From Flavobacteriales bacterium (GTDB lineage: Bacteria > Bacteroidota > Bacteroidia > UBA10329), in contig WGMW01000015.1 of the NCBI GenBank assembly GCA_016124845.1, positions 62,001 to 126,000 on the forward strand: 64,000 nucleotides of DNA, read 5' to 3'. Shown piece by piece: positions 1 through 9,449 of this stretch (the first letter of the stretch is position 1; each line of letters opens with the position of its first letter). The notes under the pieces were generated by a model. It made no database searches. It saw nothing but the letters and a program-made list of their open reading frames with translations, and was not told the origin of the DNA. A program made the position numbers and the translations under genes.

Positions 1-1188
1 GTATCGGGGTCAGCAACCAATGGGGTGGATGTTTCCAATATCCCCAACTCCCTGACCTTTGCTCCTGGAGATTCAACGGTCACGGTCAGTTTTGATGTTC
101 TGGAAGATGGTCTCACAGAAGGAACGGAAGACCTGACAATAGAAGTTGTGCTCAACAGTCAATGTTCTTCTAATCCAAGTGCTTCGGTAACCGTAACAAT
201 TGAAGACGCGGAGCCATTTACTGTCCAGACCTCACCCGATGTGGTATTCACGTGCCCTCAGGAATATCAGATCGATGCAACGGCCAGCGGAGGGTATGGC
301 ACGCTTACCTATGATTGGTCCGTTTCGGGAGAAACAGGTTCATCCATCACGGTTTTTCCGCTGGAGTCCACGGCTTACACGGTCACGGTCACGGACGAAT
401 GTGGTTTCTCAGAAACGGCAACAACGGTTGTGAACACATCAGGGTATGAACCCTTGCAATTGGAAGTGGCTGATGTGGTGGTATGCGATGGCGAACTGGC
501 CCAACTGGTGGCAAATGTCGAAGGTGGCCAAGGAAACCGAACGTTTACATGGAACGGTGCCTCCGGGTCGGGCACGTACACGTTTCAGGCCACGCAAAGC
601 ACAGATGTTGCCGTAACTGTTACAGACGATTGTGGGTTGAGCACTTCAACCACAGCGAGTGTTCAGGTGGATGATGCCATGGCCTTATTCACGCAGCAAT
701 TGGTCCGTCATAATGCCATTGAGTTTACCAACACAACCCCCAATACGCAGTCGGTCTATTGGGATTTTGGTGATACGCTGACATCCGATGAGGAAATGAT
801 AACGCACTATTATGATACCGCTGGAACCTACACGGTCACTATGGTCGTGGTGAACACGAATGGATGCGTGGACAGCGTCATTCAGGATGTGACCGTTTAC
901 CCACCATTGCATGTTTACATTCCGAACGCGTTCACACCCAATGAAGATGGCATCAACGAGACATTCGGGGTGATGGGAGAAGGCTATCTGTATTACGACC
1001 TGGAGATTTTTGACCGTTGGGGAAACAAGATACTGAGCGGAAGATTTACGGACGAGAATGCTTGGGATGGAACGATACACGGCAATAAGGCACCACAGGG
1101 CATGTACGTTTACCGGGTCTGGGTGCAGCCACCCATCGGTATCGAGCACAAAGAATCGGATGTGCTGTATGTGTTGCCGGGCAAATGA
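1..1188 (+). CDS. CHU_C-type T9SS-sorted adhesin, C-terminal part (5' truncated)
   Basis: The reading frame is open from the first base of the window, so this is the last 395 residues of a larger protein; the GTG at 25 is internal. The visible part begins with a Calx-beta-like segment (GLTEGTEDLTIEV), continues with two Ig/PKD-like modules rich in Thr, Val and Cys, then a clear PKD repeat (VYWDFGD ... YYDTAGTYTVTMVVVN) and ends, from about nt 901, in the gliding-motility-associated C-terminal domain (YIPNAFTPNEDGINETF ... FDRWGNKI ... WDGTIHG). That domain is known as a type B sorting signal for the type IX secretion system, so the protein is probably exported to the cell surface as an adhesin. 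It is arranged like the next gene and is probably its tandem paralogue. Confidence 0.9.
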   Translation, partial: VSGSATNGVDVSNIPNSLTFAPGDSTVTVSFDVLEDGLTEGTEDLTIEVVLNSQCSSNPSASVTVTIEDAEPFTVQTSPDVVFTCPQEYQIDATASGGYGTLTYDWSVSGETGSSITVFPLESTAYTVTVTDECGFSETATTVVNTSGYEPLQLEVADVVVCDGELAQLVANVEGGQGNRTFTWNGASGSGTYTFQATQSTDVAVTVTDDCGLSTSTTASVQVDDAMALFTQQLVRHNAIEFTNTTPNTQSVYWDFGDTLTSDEEMITHYYDTAGTYTVTMVVVNTNGCVDSVIQDVTVYPPLHVYIPNAFTPNEDGINETFGVMGEGYLYYDLEIFDRWGNKILSGRFTDENAWDGTIHGNKAPQGMYVYRVWVQPPIGIEHKESDVLYVLPGK

Positions 1189-1228
1189 TGTCAGCCTAAG
1201 ACGTGTTTGTCAGTTATTTGACAGATAG

Positions 1229-1254
1229 CGGCAACCTCGGCTGAGTGATTGCCG
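1229..1254 (+). terminator. weak hairpin after the first adhesin gene
   Basis: CGGCAA and TTGCCG form an inverted repeat around a 14-nt loop, about 40 nt after the stop codon. A second, smaller dyad (TGTCA/TGACA) lies just before it. The T-run after the stem is short and interrupted, so intrinsic termination is possible but not convincing. The rest of the 1189-1348 gap holds only the promoter-like site of the next gene. Confidence 0.3.
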
Positions 1255-1326
1255 TCTTTCACCACAAACCGAAACAGTTCAATAACGTAAGAATTCGTGC
1301 ATCTTTATGTTCCGATAGCAATTAGG

Positions 1327-1334
1327 TAATTTTG
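1327..1334 (+). promoter_or_regulatory. Bacteroidota -7 element (TAATTTTG) for the adhesin gene
   Basis: TAATTTTG matches TAnnTTTG in all fixed positions and lies 15 nt before the TTG start at 1349. No clear -33 TTG is seen at the expected spacing; the best candidate is a TTTA near 1304. Confidence 0.5.
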
Positions 1335-1348
1335 CGCCCCCGAAAAAT

Positions 1349-4300
1349 TTGAGTTTGAGAAAACTATTTACAATCATTTTGTTGAGTGTGGCCTTTCTTT
1401 CGCAGAAGAGTTACGCCCAATTGGTTGTGACCACGGGTCAGACAGCGCAGGCATTGGCCAACATCATTGCAGGGCCGGGCGTGGTTGTTTCCAACGCAAG
1501 TATTACAGGTTCGCCACAGGCGATCGGGGCCTTTACCACAGGTGTTAACACCACGGGGCTTGGTGTTGCTTCGGGAGTTGTTTTCGGAACGGGTGACGTG
1601 AACGATTTCGCGCAGCCTCAGACCAGTTTTTCATCTTCCCCGCTGGGACAGCCCGGAAATCCGTACCTGGCCAATCTTGCCGGAATCACATCGTACGATG
1701 CGTTGACCTTGGAATTCGATTTCGTACCGAATGCCGATTGGGTCTCATTCGATTACGTGTTCGGTTCGGAGGAGCATCCAACGTTTTCGTGCAACCCCAC
1801 GTTCAATGACATTTTTGCCATTACGGTTCAAGGAGTTTCCGTTCCACTTACAGAAACACTCATTACGCTGGTGCCGGGAACGAGCACTCCGGTTTCTATC
1901 GGAAGCATCAATGATGGCGGCTGCGGCAACCCGAACTATTTTGTAGACAATACGGTTCAGAACAGCCAGTACGTGGTGTTCGGTGGATTCACCACGCTTT
2001 TGAGGGCCGAAATGGCGGTGATCTGTGGCGAGACCTATCATCTACGGTTCATGATCTCGGATGGTGGCGACTCATCTTACGATACAGGTTGCTTTGTGAA
2101 AGAGAACAGTTTGACAACGGGAAGTGTGATCGTTGAAACGGCCACTGCTGCGGCAGACTCCACGGCTTACGAGGGTTGCAATGATGCCACGGTTTCATTG
2201 ACATTGAACGGACCGCCCATCGCTCAGGATTTCCCGGTGCCGATCTGGATATCGAATTCCACAGCCGATTGGGGCGTGGATTACGACCCGATCCCGCAGT
2301 TGAATCTGGCCGACAGCAGCATCATTATCCCTGCCGGACAGAACACGGCAACGTTTACCATCACACCCATCAACGACAATATTCCCGAAGGAGTTGAGTA
2401 CATTGAGTTCATTGTGATCACATCTACCTGTGGATTGACGGACACGTTCCGGATCTACATCAGCGACCTGGCCCCGATCACAACCACTACCAGCAACGAT
2501 ACGACCATTTGTACGGGAAATGCTATTTCGTGGTGTGAGGCTTCCGGTGGAGGAGGTCTGTACACCTATACATGGGATAGCGGTTTTGGTGTGGCGGACA
2601 CCATTTTGCCAGCCCCCGCCCAGACAACCACATATCATGTTTCGGTAACGGACAATTGCGGCTCTGTGGCGGCTGAAGATTCGGTGACGGTCATCAAGGA
2701 TAGCGGCCCGATTCCGTTTGCAGGAAATGACGTTTCCGTTTGTATTGGTGGGAGTGTGCTTCTCAATGCGTCTTCCAATGCACCGAACTCCACATTTGAG
2801 TGGAATCCGGCCATCGACCTTTCGAACCCGAACATCTACAATCCGTTGTGCACGCCACAGGTGGACCGTCAGTATATCGTGACAGTTACGCGGCAAGATG
2901 GCTGCTCGAACGATGATACGGTGAATGTGACGATCACGCCCCCGCCAACCGCAGACTTCAACCTTCCTGCATTCGGTTGTGCGGGTACGCCATTGCTGGT
3001 CCATTACACGGGCAATGCCAATGCGGCTGCGCAGTATCAATGGGATTTTGATGGTGGCATTGTCACCAACGGGAGTGGCATCGGTCCGTTGGCGGTCAAA
3101 TGGATGCAGCCTGGTAGTTATGATGTGCAGCTTACGGTGGCTTGGGGCGGTTGCATCTCTACAACCGACACCAACCAGATCGAGATCATTGGGCCGCCAG
3201 CGGTCAATGCGGGAAGCGATGTTTCCTTCTGTTCGGGCGATTCTGCGGTCATTGGTTCTTCCTCTGCCGCAGGTATCAGTTATACTTGGATTCCATCTAA
3301 CGGGGTTGCCGATCCCACAGCATCGCAAACCATCGTCCAACCGATCAATTCAACGCATGCTGTTCAGCAATTGGATTATGTGTTGATGGCCGATCAGCAG
3401 GGCTGTAAGAACTACGATACGGTTCAGGTCACTGTTTTGCCGCTACCGACCGCAGAATTTCAGATTCCCGATGGCAAGTGTTTTGCCATGAATTCCTTTG
3501 ATCTGGAGGCGGGCGGCTATTTCGGTCCCAATGCAACCTTCAGCTGGGATTTTGGCCCTGTTGGATATCCTGCATCATCAACTGACCGGCAACCGCACGG
3601 CTTTATTTTCAACGAGCCTGGTTTACAGCCCGTAACGCTGATCATTACCGATAATTCATGCGTTAGCGAACCGTTTGTAGGTATGATCGATGTCTACGAA
3701 ATGCCTGATGCGCAGTTTGTTGCCGACACGCTAACCGGCTGCGAACCGCTTGGCATCAATTTTCTCGATCAGTCCGACAATGCAGGTAGTTCGCTTTACA
3801 GAACATGGTCGTTCGGAGATGGAGGTTCTGCCAATGGCGCGAGTCCTTCGCACGTGTATGCCGCAGGTGTTTACACAGTGCGGTTGGATGTGGTAACGGC
3901 AGAGGGCTGTGCCGACCATTTGACCAAGAACAGTTACATCGAATCCTACGCAAAACCGACCGCACTTTTTGCGGCAGAACCGCAGGTGGCAGACATCATC
4001 GACCCGAACATCACCTTCACCAACTTGGCGCAAGGCGTTGTCACCAGCGATTTTACTTTCTACCCGTTCAATCAGACGCTAAGCGGTATGGAAGTACAGT
4101 TCCAATATCCAGATACCGGAGTTTATTCCATCACGCAGATCGTGACCACCGAACATGGTTGCATGGACACGATCTCTGGTACGGTGGAGGTCGATCCGCA
4201 CTACACATTTTACATTCCGAATGCGTTTACGCCCGGTAATGATGGCCTGAACGAAGTTTGGATCCCGCAGGGTGAGAGCATCCGCTCGTTTGAGATGACC

Positions 4301-4474
4301 ATTTACAACCGTTGGGATCAGGAACTTTTCTATTCGGCAAGTCTCGATAACGGCTGGGATGGCACGTTCCACGGGCGTAAAGTGCCGCTTGGCGTTTACA
4401 TCTACAGCATTAGCGTCATCGATATTCTTGGCGAACCGCACAAGTATCGCGGTACGTTCAGCTTGGTGCGGTAG
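1349..4474 (+). CDS. choice-of-anchor L / PKD adhesin with CHU_C C-terminal domain
   Basis: A 1041-residue secreted multidomain protein. The signal peptide is about residues 1-23 (hydrophobic core, ending SYAQ). Residues of about 25-255 resemble the choice-of-anchor L domain (DYVFGSEEH, NDIFAI, LRFMISDGGDSSYDTGCF). A Calx-beta-like segment (PEGVEYIEFIV) follows, then several Ig/PKD-like modules (YQWDFDGG, FSWDFG, RTWSFGDGG ... GVYTVRLDVV), and from about residue 950 the gliding-motility-associated C-terminal domain (YIPNAFTPGNDGLNEVW ... YNRWDQELF ... WDGTFHG). This predicts T9SS type B export and surface display. The start is TTG; a second TTG two codons on (1355) would also give a good signal peptide, and no ATG is available nearby. 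Ligand unknown. Confidence 0.9.
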   Translation: MSLRKLFTIILLSVAFLSQKSYAQLVVTTGQTAQALANIIAGPGVVVSNASITGSPQAIGAFTTGVNTTGLGVASGVVFGTGDVNDFAQPQTSFSSSPLGQPGNPYLANLAGITSYDALTLEFDFVPNADWVSFDYVFGSEEHPTFSCNPTFNDIFAITVQGVSVPLTETLITLVPGTSTPVSIGSINDGGCGNPNYFVDNTVQNSQYVVFGGFTTLLRAEMAVICGETYHLRFMISDGGDSSYDTGCFVKENSLTTGSVIVETATAAADSTAYEGCNDATVSLTLNGPPIAQDFPVPIWISNSTADWGVDYDPIPQLNLADSSIIIPAGQNTATFTITPINDNIPEGVEYIEFIVITSTCGLTDTFRIYISDLAPITTTTSNDTTICTGNAISWCEASGGGGLYTYTWDSGFGVADTILPAPAQTTTYHVSVTDNCGSVAAEDSVTVIKDSGPIPFAGNDVSVCIGGSVLLNASSNAPNSTFEWNPAIDLSNPNIYNPLCTPQVDRQYIVTVTRQDGCSNDDTVNVTITPPPTADFNLPAFGCAGTPLLVHYTGNANAAAQYQWDFDGGIVTNGSGIGPLAVKWMQPGSYDVQLTVAWGGCISTTDTNQIEIIGPPAVNAGSDVSFCSGDSAVIGSSSAAGISYTWIPSNGVADPTASQTIVQPINSTHAVQQLDYVLMADQQGCKNYDTVQVTVLPLPTAEFQIPDGKCFAMNSFDLEAGGYFGPNATFSWDFGPVGYPASSTDRQPHGFIFNEPGLQPVTLIITDNSCVSEPFVGMIDVYEMPDAQFVADTLTGCEPLGINFLDQSDNAGSSLYRTWSFGDGGSANGASPSHVYAAGVYTVRLDVVTAEGCADHLTKNSYIESYAKPTALFAAEPQVADIIDPNITFTNLAQGVVTSDFTFYPFNQTLSGMEVQFQYPDTGVYSITQIVTTEHGCMDTISGTVEVDPHYTFYIPNAFTPGNDGLNEVWIPQGESIRSFEMTIYNRWDQELFYSASLDNGWDGTFHGRKVPLGVYIYSISVIDILGEPHKYRGTFSLVR

Positions 4475-4523
4475 TTTTCCGTTGGCAAACGCTGCCAAAC
4501 TGACAGTTTCTGTATATATTCTG

Positions 4524-4531
4524 TACCTTTG
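4524..4531 (+). promoter_or_regulatory. promoter of miaB (TACCTTTG)
   Basis: TACCTTTG is a perfect TAnnTTTG -7 element 17 nt before the miaB ATG. A TTTC near 4507 sits at about the right distance for the -33 box. The predicted leader is about 10 nt. Confidence 0.65.
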
Positions 4532-4548
4532 CGCTCCAATTTTTTGAG

Positions 4549-5991
4549 ATGCAGAATCAGGATATTCTTACCAAAGACATAGACGAAACCCGCCAGGGCG
4601 AGGCGTTGGAAATGGCTGCCAAAGGCGGTGAAGGCAAGAAGCTTTACATCGAATCGTATGGCTGTCAGATGAACTTTTCGGACAGCGAGATCATTGCATC
4701 CGTGCTGATCGATGAGGGTTTCGAGACCACTAAGAATCTTGAAGAGGCCGATGTGGTATTCGTGAACACCTGTGCCATTCGCGATAACGCGGAGCAGCGT
4801 GTGCGCGGCCGATTGGATGTTTTCCGTCAGGCCAAGAAAGCGAACCCAGACATGGTGATAGGCGTGATGGGCTGCATGGCCGAGCGTCTCAAAACCCAAC
4901 TTTTGGAAGAGGAGAAGATCGTTGACATCGTGGTCGGCCCCGACAGCTACCGCGATCTGCCGAACTTGGTGAAAGTGGCCGAAACAGGGCAGAAGGCTGT
5001 GAATGTGTTGCTGTCGCGAGAAGAAACGTATGCGGACATTAATCCCGTTCGTTTGGGTGGAAACGGGGTGACCGCGTTCATCTCTATCACTCGTGGTTGC
5101 GACAACATGTGCAGTTTCTGTGTGGTTCCGTTTACACGTGGCCGTGAAAGAAGCCGCGATCCGAAAACGATCGTTGAGGAAGCACGTCAATTGTTCGAGA
5201 ACGGTTACCGCGAGGTAACGCTTCTCGGTCAGAATGTGGACAGCTACCTATGGGGCGGTGGTGGTCTCAAAAAAGATATTCTTGCCAAAGGCGACCTTGA
5301 AGGAACCGTGAATTTCGCGGAGCTGTTGGTGATGGTGGCGGAGATAAATCCCGATCTGCGCGTACGTTTTTCCACCTCGCACCCGAAGGACATGACAGAC
5401 GAAGTGCTGTACGCCATGGCCAAGTACGAGAACATCTGCAGTTACATCCATTTGCCGGTACAATCGGGCAATACGCGAGTGCTGGACATCATGAACCGTG
5501 GCTATTCACGCGAGTGGTACTTGAAGCGCATCGACACAATCCGCGAGATCGTGCCCGATTGTGGCATTTCAACTGACATTATCACTGGTTTCTGCACCGA
5601 AACCGAAGAAGAGCATAAGGATACATTGACGTTGATGCAGCAGGTGAAGTACGATTTTGCCTACATGTTCAAGTATTCGGAACGGCCGGGAACGTTGGCC
5701 GCACGAAAGTTTGAGGATGATATTCCAGAGGAAGTGAAAGGAAGACGCTTGTCGGAGGTCATCGACATTCAGATGGACAATTCGCTGGAAAGCAACCGCA
5801 AGGATGTTGGGAAAGTACATCGCGTGTTGGTCGAAGGAACTTCACGCAAATCCGAAGAGAAATTGCAGGGAAGAAACCCACAGAACAAGGTGATCGTGTT
5901 CCCGCGTGAGAACTACAAAGTGGGCGATTATGTGAACGTTTTCGTGGAAGATTGCACTTCGGCCACGCTGATAGGAACCGCGGTCAAATAG
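4549..5991 (+). CDS. miaB: tRNA 2-methylthio-N6-isopentenyladenosine-37 synthase MiaB
   Basis: MiaB is a radical-SAM methylthiotransferase that adds the 2-methylthio group to i6A37 of tRNAs reading UNN codons, using two 4Fe-4S clusters. The 480-residue protein has the N-terminal UPF0004 domain with cluster cysteines C39 ([12 protein letters not shown]), C75 ([13 protein letters not shown]) and one in [11 protein letters not shown]. The radical-SAM CxxxCxxC (C184, C188, C191 in [13 protein letters not shown]) follows, and a C-terminal TRAM domain covers about 410-478. Length and motifs are normal for MiaB; the N-terminal 30 residues are a typical family extension. It has its own promoter and is followed after one base by the kinase-like gene. 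Confidence 0.96.
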   Translation: MQNQDILTKDIDETRQGEALEMAAKGGEGKKLYIESYGCQMNFSDSEIIASVLIDEGFETTKNLEEADVVFVNTCAIRDNAEQRVRGRLDVFRQAKKANPDMVIGVMGCMAERLKTQLLEEEKIVDIVVGPDSYRDLPNLVKVAETGQKAVNVLLSREETYADINPVRLGGNGVTAFISITRGCDNMCSFCVVPFTRGRERSRDPKTIVEEARQLFENGYREVTLLGQNVDSYLWGGGGLKKDILAKGDLEGTVNFAELLVMVAEINPDLRVRFSTSHPKDMTDEVLYAMAKYENICSYIHLPVQSGNTRVLDIMNRGYSREWYLKRIDTIREIVPDCGISTDIITGFCTETEEEHKDTLTLMQQVKYDFAYMFKYSERPGTLAARKFEDDIPEEVKGRRLSEVIDIQMDNSLESNRKDVGKVHRVLVEGTSRKSEEKLQGRNPQNKVIVFPRENYKVGDYVNVFVEDCTSATLIGTAVK

Positions 5992-5992
5992 C

Positions 5993-6574
5993 TTGAAACC
6001 GAATCTTTACATCATTGCAGGTTGCAACGGTGCGGGAAAAACAACCGCTTCCATGACCTTGCTGCCAGAGATTCTGGACTGCGATGAGTTTGTAAATGCG
6101 GATAGTATTGCTGCTGGACTTTCGCCTTTCAGGCCTGAAAAAGTGGCGTTTGAAGCAGGTAGGATCATGCTTCATCGCATTGATGAACTGCTCGAAACGA
6201 AGGTCGATTTTGCGTTCGAAACCACCCTTTCGACCAAGAGTTACAGGCACCGAGTTGAACGGGCCCAGAAGCTCGGTTACATGGTAACGCTGGTTTTTCT
6301 TTGGCTTCCAAGTAAGGAGCTGGCTGTTCAGCGGGTTGCCGAACGGGTTCTGGAAGGAGGACACGACATACCTGAAGATGTGATACGAAGACGATACACG
6401 CGTGGAATAAAGAATCTTCTGACCATATATCTGGATATTTGTGACCAGTTGGTGGTTGTGGACAATGCCGTTCCTAACATGGAAGTAATCGCTGAGAAAG
6501 TATCGGGTCGCCCTTTAGCAATCGTGAATCCTGATAAATGGTCACAACTAAAAACTACTGCCGATGAAAAATGA
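5993..6574 (+). CDS. zeta-toxin-like P-loop kinase
   Basis: This 193-residue protein has a Walker A loop at residues 10-17 (GCNGAGKT), the zeta-family stretch FVNADSIAAGLSPFRPEKVAFEAGR and an acidic FAFETTLS motif, then a lid-like arginine-rich segment (RRRYTRGIKNLL). It fits the zeta toxin/COG4185 kinase group. Members studied elsewhere phosphorylate UDP-N-acetylglucosamine, but many chromosomal relatives have no proven substrate. The start must be TTG at 5993: no ATG occurs before the Walker A loop, and only one base separates it from the miaB stop. Its 3' end overlaps the next ORF by 11 nt (ATGAAAAATGA), so the two are translationally coupled. Toxin activity is inferred, not shown. Confidence 0.8.
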   Translation: MKPNLYIIAGCNGAGKTTASMTLLPEILDCDEFVNADSIAAGLSPFRPEKVAFEAGRIMLHRIDELLETKVDFAFETTLSTKSYRHRVERAQKLGYMVTLVFLWLPSKELAVQRVAERVLEGGHDIPEDVIRRRYTRGIKNLLTIYLDICDQLVVVDNAVPNMEVIAEKVSGRPLAIVNPDKWSQLKTTADEK

Positions 6575-6746
6575 AAATTCGTGGTCAGATGACCGTTTAA
6601 AGAAAGTTGTAGAAGGACTGAAGCTTGTGTCTTCTCAGTTATTGGAAGAGAAACGCCTTAAAGGACAAAAGTTGGTTGTGATGATGGATGGAAAGATTCA
6701 ACAAATGACGGCAGATGAATATCTGGCCGCGACCAGAAATCGTTGA
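6564..6746 (+). CDS. 60-residue ORF coupled to the zeta-like kinase (candidate antitoxin or partner)
   Basis: A small basic and acidic protein (MKNENSWSDDRLKKVVEG...), predicted to be mostly helical, with no recognised domain. It begins inside the last codons of the kinase gene and ends 20 nt before the sigma-54 regulator. The overlap and the strand make it part of the same transcript. Epsilon-type antitoxins are larger and all-helical, and this sequence shows no visible match to them. A role as antitoxin or regulator of the kinase rests only on position. Confidence 0.65.
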   Translation: MKNENSWSDDRLKKVVEGLKLVSSQLLEEKRLKGQKLVVMMDGKIQQMTADEYLAATRNR

Positions 6747-6766
6747 ATTGTAATTTGGAAGAATAA

Positions 6767-8014
6767 ATGACAGTCGATCAGATAAAGCAGCGCTTCGGGA
6801 TCATTGGCCATTCGCCATTGCTCAACCATGCCATCAACACGGCCATGCAGGTGGCACCAACCGATATTTCGGTGCTGGTAACAGGAGAGAGTGGAACAGG
6901 TAAGGAGGTGTTTCCGCAGATCATCCACCAACTGAGTTCGCGCAAGCACGGACAATACATCGCGGTGAACTGTGGAGCCATCCCGGAAGGTACCATCGAT
7001 TCGGAACTTTTCGGTCACGAGAAAGGGTCATTTACCGGAGCGCATGAAGCGCGAAAAGGTTACTTCGAAGTGGCCGATGGCGGAACCATCTTCTTGGATG
7101 AAGTGGCCGAATTGCCCATGTCAACGCAGGTGCGTCTGCTTCGGGTTTTGGAAACAGGCGAATTCATCAAAGTGGGTTCATCCAAGCCGTTGAAAACGAA
7201 TGTGCGAACGGTTGCCGCCACCAACGTCAACATTCCTGAAGCCATCAGCAAAGGCAAGTTCCGAGAAGACCTTTACTACCGTTTGAATACGGTGCCGATC
7301 ATCATTCCGCCATTGCGTGAAAGACACGATGATATTCCGTTGTTGTTCAGAAAATTCGCGGGCGATTTTGCAGAGAAATACCGCATGCCGACCGTCCGTT
7401 TGGATGATAGTGCACGTGAGCTTTTGATGAACTACCGCTGGCCAGGCAACATTCGTCAGTTGCGGAACGTGACCGAGCAGATATCCATTATTGAGCAGGA
7501 ACGCGAGATCGGTGCAGATGCATTGCGGCATTATCTGCCAGACCACGGCAAGCCGAATTTGCCCGCCATCAGAACTGCAAATAATAGTTCAGGAAGTGGA
7601 GAATCGCAGACCGATTTTTCGGAGCGCGAGCTGATGTACAAGGTGCTGTTTGATATGAAGCGCGACATCAACGATCTGAAAAAATTGGTGTTGGACGTGG
7701 TCTCAGGTCAGAATGACGTGGAGATCAGCGAGCATCACGCTTCTACCATTCGTAGGTTGCATCAGGATGTGGACCCTGTGGGAGCATCCGATTTCAGTTC
7801 AGGTGTTCACGAAGTACAGATCCACCGACCCGGTGAACAACCGTACGAAGAACACGAAGAAGTGGAAGAGTCACTTTCTCTGGAAGACCGTGAAATAGAA
7901 CTCATCCGAAAGGCGTTGGAGAAGCATCGCGGAAAGCGCAAGGCGGCTTCGCAGGAATTGGGAATCTCCGAACGTACGCTTTACCGCAAGATCAAGGAGT
8001 ACAACCTCGGTTAG
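6767..8014 (+). CDS. sigma-54-dependent Fis-family transcriptional activator
   Basis: An AAA+ activator of RNA polymerase carrying sigma-54. The 415 residues begin directly with the AAA+ domain (no receiver, GAF or PAS input domain): Walker A GESGTGK at 40-46, the sigma-54 contact loop as GSFTGA at 87-92 instead of the classic GAFTGA, Walker [10 protein letters not shown] near 105-113, and the sensor stretch [10 protein letters not shown] variable linker (about 265-370) leads to a Fis-type helix-turn-helix ([25 protein letters not shown]). With no sensory domain it may be controlled by level or by a partner protein. It sits one base upstream of lptE, a gene order that is common in Bacteroidota. 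Confidence 0.93.
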   Translation: MTVDQIKQRFGIIGHSPLLNHAINTAMQVAPTDISVLVTGESGTGKEVFPQIIHQLSSRKHGQYIAVNCGAIPEGTIDSELFGHEKGSFTGAHEARKGYFEVADGGTIFLDEVAELPMSTQVRLLRVLETGEFIKVGSSKPLKTNVRTVAATNVNIPEAISKGKFREDLYYRLNTVPIIIPPLRERHDDIPLLFRKFAGDFAEKYRMPTVRLDDSARELLMNYRWPGNIRQLRNVTEQISIIEQEREIGADALRHYLPDHGKPNLPAIRTANNSSGSGESQTDFSERELMYKVLFDMKRDINDLKKLVLDVVSGQNDVEISEHHASTIRRLHQDVDPVGASDFSSGVHEVQIHRPGEQPYEEHEEVEESLSLEDREIELIRKALEKHRGKRKAASQELGISERTLYRKIKEYNLG

Positions 8015-8015
8015 A

Positions 8016-8588
8016 ATGGAAATTCGAAGTATGAAATTCGAAATTCGAAACAAAATTAATGTGCCAGCTTTGTTCTCACGGCCCAGTGTTTCGTGTTTAA
8101 AGTATTTCGTATTTCTGATTTTCCCGCTTTTCGCGGGATGTGGCGTTTACTCCTTCACAGGAGCGAGCATCTCGCCTGAGGTGAAATCCGTGAGTATCGA
8201 TTTCTTTCCATCGTATGCACCGTTGGCCCCGGCCAATATGCCGCAGGCGTTTACGGAAACATTGCGTCAACTGTTCATCACCCGTACCAACCTTGATCTG
8301 TTGACCAAGAATGGGGACATCCGTCTGGAAGGCTACATTTCGGATTACGGGACCAAACCCGTGGCGATTCAAGGAAACCAGACGGCCGCCAAAAACCGTT
8401 TGACGATTACCGTGAGCGTGACCTACACCGACACGAAAGATGACACCAAAAGCTTTGAGAAGAGTTTTACCCGATTTGCCGATTTCGATGCCACGCAGAA
8501 CCTTTCGGATGTGGAACAGGGATTGATCTCGGAGATCGATGACCAGCTGGTGCTCGATATTTTCAACGAAGCCGTAGTGAATTGGTAA
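8016..8588 (+). CDS. lptE: LPS-assembly lipoprotein LptE
   Basis: LptE is the outer-membrane lipoprotein that plugs the LptD barrel in the last step of LPS export. The sequence has a hydrophobic segment ending in the lipobox LFAGC, then the Bacteroidota LptE pattern (GVYSFTGASISPEVKSVSI ... GDIRLEGYISDY ... NRLTITVSVTYTD). The first 27 residues are an odd, long basic region coded by repetitive DNA (three ATTCGAA motifs at 8020-8050). The true start may therefore be GTG 8061 or TTG 8070, which would give a normal lipoprotein signal; ATG 8016 and 8031 are also in frame. The gene overlaps the next start as TAATG. Confidence 0.88.
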   Translation: MEIRSMKFEIRNKINVPALFSRPSVSCLKYFVFLIFPLFAGCGVYSFTGASISPEVKSVSIDFFPSYAPLAPANMPQAFTETLRQLFITRTNLDLLTKNGDIRLEGYISDYGTKPVAIQGNQTAAKNRLTITVSVTYTDTKDDTKSFEKSFTRFADFDATQNLSDVEQGLISEIDDQLVLDIFNEAVVNW

Positions 8589-9448
8589 TGACGCGCGACC
8601 AATTCCATACGTGGATGGACGATCCGTCAACCATGGATATTGCAAGCGCGTCTCAGCTTCGCGAAGTGATTCAGCGCTACCCGTATTTCCAAGTGGCACA
8701 GATGATGCTTGCCAAGAATCTTCGGCAGGAGAATCACATCGATCAACTGAAGCAATTGCAACTGGCGGCCGTGATGGTTCCAGACCGCAAAGTGCTGCAC
8801 GATTATTTGCATGACAGGCGTAAACCGAAAGTGGCGGTTGTGGAAGAAGAACCAACGGCTGAAGAAGTGGTTGAGGAAACTTCAATTGTTGAAGAGATTG
8901 CACCGCAGGAAACCGTTGCTGAGGAAGAAATGCAGGAACAGGAACAATCGGCCAAGATCGAGCATCTGTTGCCTGATGAATTGATTCCTGAACCGATCAT
9001 GTACCAACTGGAAACGGCCGATCTGCCAGAACTTCCACCGCGTGTCGAAGAAACTGAAGAAGTTGCCGAACCTGAGGAACTGAGTTTCAGCGAGTGGTTG
9101 GCCTTTACCGAATCGGGCAAGTTGGAGAAGAAGCCCGCAGTCGAACCGAAAAAGCAGACACCGCAGGAAAAGCGCAGTACCATCGACCTCATCGACCACT
9201 TTTTGACGCAGGCCGAGGAAGTGCCGAAAAAGCGTGCAGAATTCTTCAATCCGCAGAAAGCGGCTGCCAAGAGTTCGCAGGAGGATTTTACGGTGGTTTC
9301 GGAAACGCTGGCAAGCATTTATTTCCAGCAGGAGAAGTACGAATTGGCTAAGCAGGCGTATGAATCGCTGATGTTGAAAAATCCAGAGAAAAGCACTTAC
9401 TTTGCCGCCCGTTTAAAAGAAATAGACGACAAACTGAATTCAGACTGA
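8588..9448 (+). CDS. acidic TPR-like protein of the lptE-secG locus
   Basis: A 286-residue cytoplasmic-looking protein of unknown function. The N-terminus is a conserved helical region (SASQLREVIQRYPYFQVAQMMLAKNL) that reads like a half TPR. A long low-complexity acidic Glu/Val-rich middle (about 80-150) follows, and the end carries a TPR-like pair (ASIYFQQEKYELAKQAYESLMLKNPEKSTYFAARLKEID). ATG 8588 is preferred because it overlaps the lptE stop; the TTG two codons upstream would lie inside lptE. A gene of this kind between lptE and secG is common in Bacteroidota, but its job is not known. Confidence 0.85.
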   Translation: MTRDQFHTWMDDPSTMDIASASQLREVIQRYPYFQVAQMMLAKNLRQENHIDQLKQLQLAAVMVPDRKVLHDYLHDRRKPKVAVVEEEPTAEEVVEETSIVEEIAPQETVAEEEMQEQEQSAKIEHLLPDELIPEPIMYQLETADLPELPPRVEETEEVAEPEELSFSEWLAFTESGKLEKKPAVEPKKQTPQEKRSTIDLIDHFLTQAEEVPKKRAEFFNPQKAAAKSSQEDFTVVSETLASIYFQQEKYELAKQAYESLMLKNPEKSTYFAARLKEIDDKLNSD

Positions 9449-9449
9449 A

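Noticed and set aside
2195-3340. 381-codon open frame on the minus strand inside the adhesin gene
   Set aside because: Arg- and Ile-rich translation with no domain; the adhesin frame carries clear PKD modules here.
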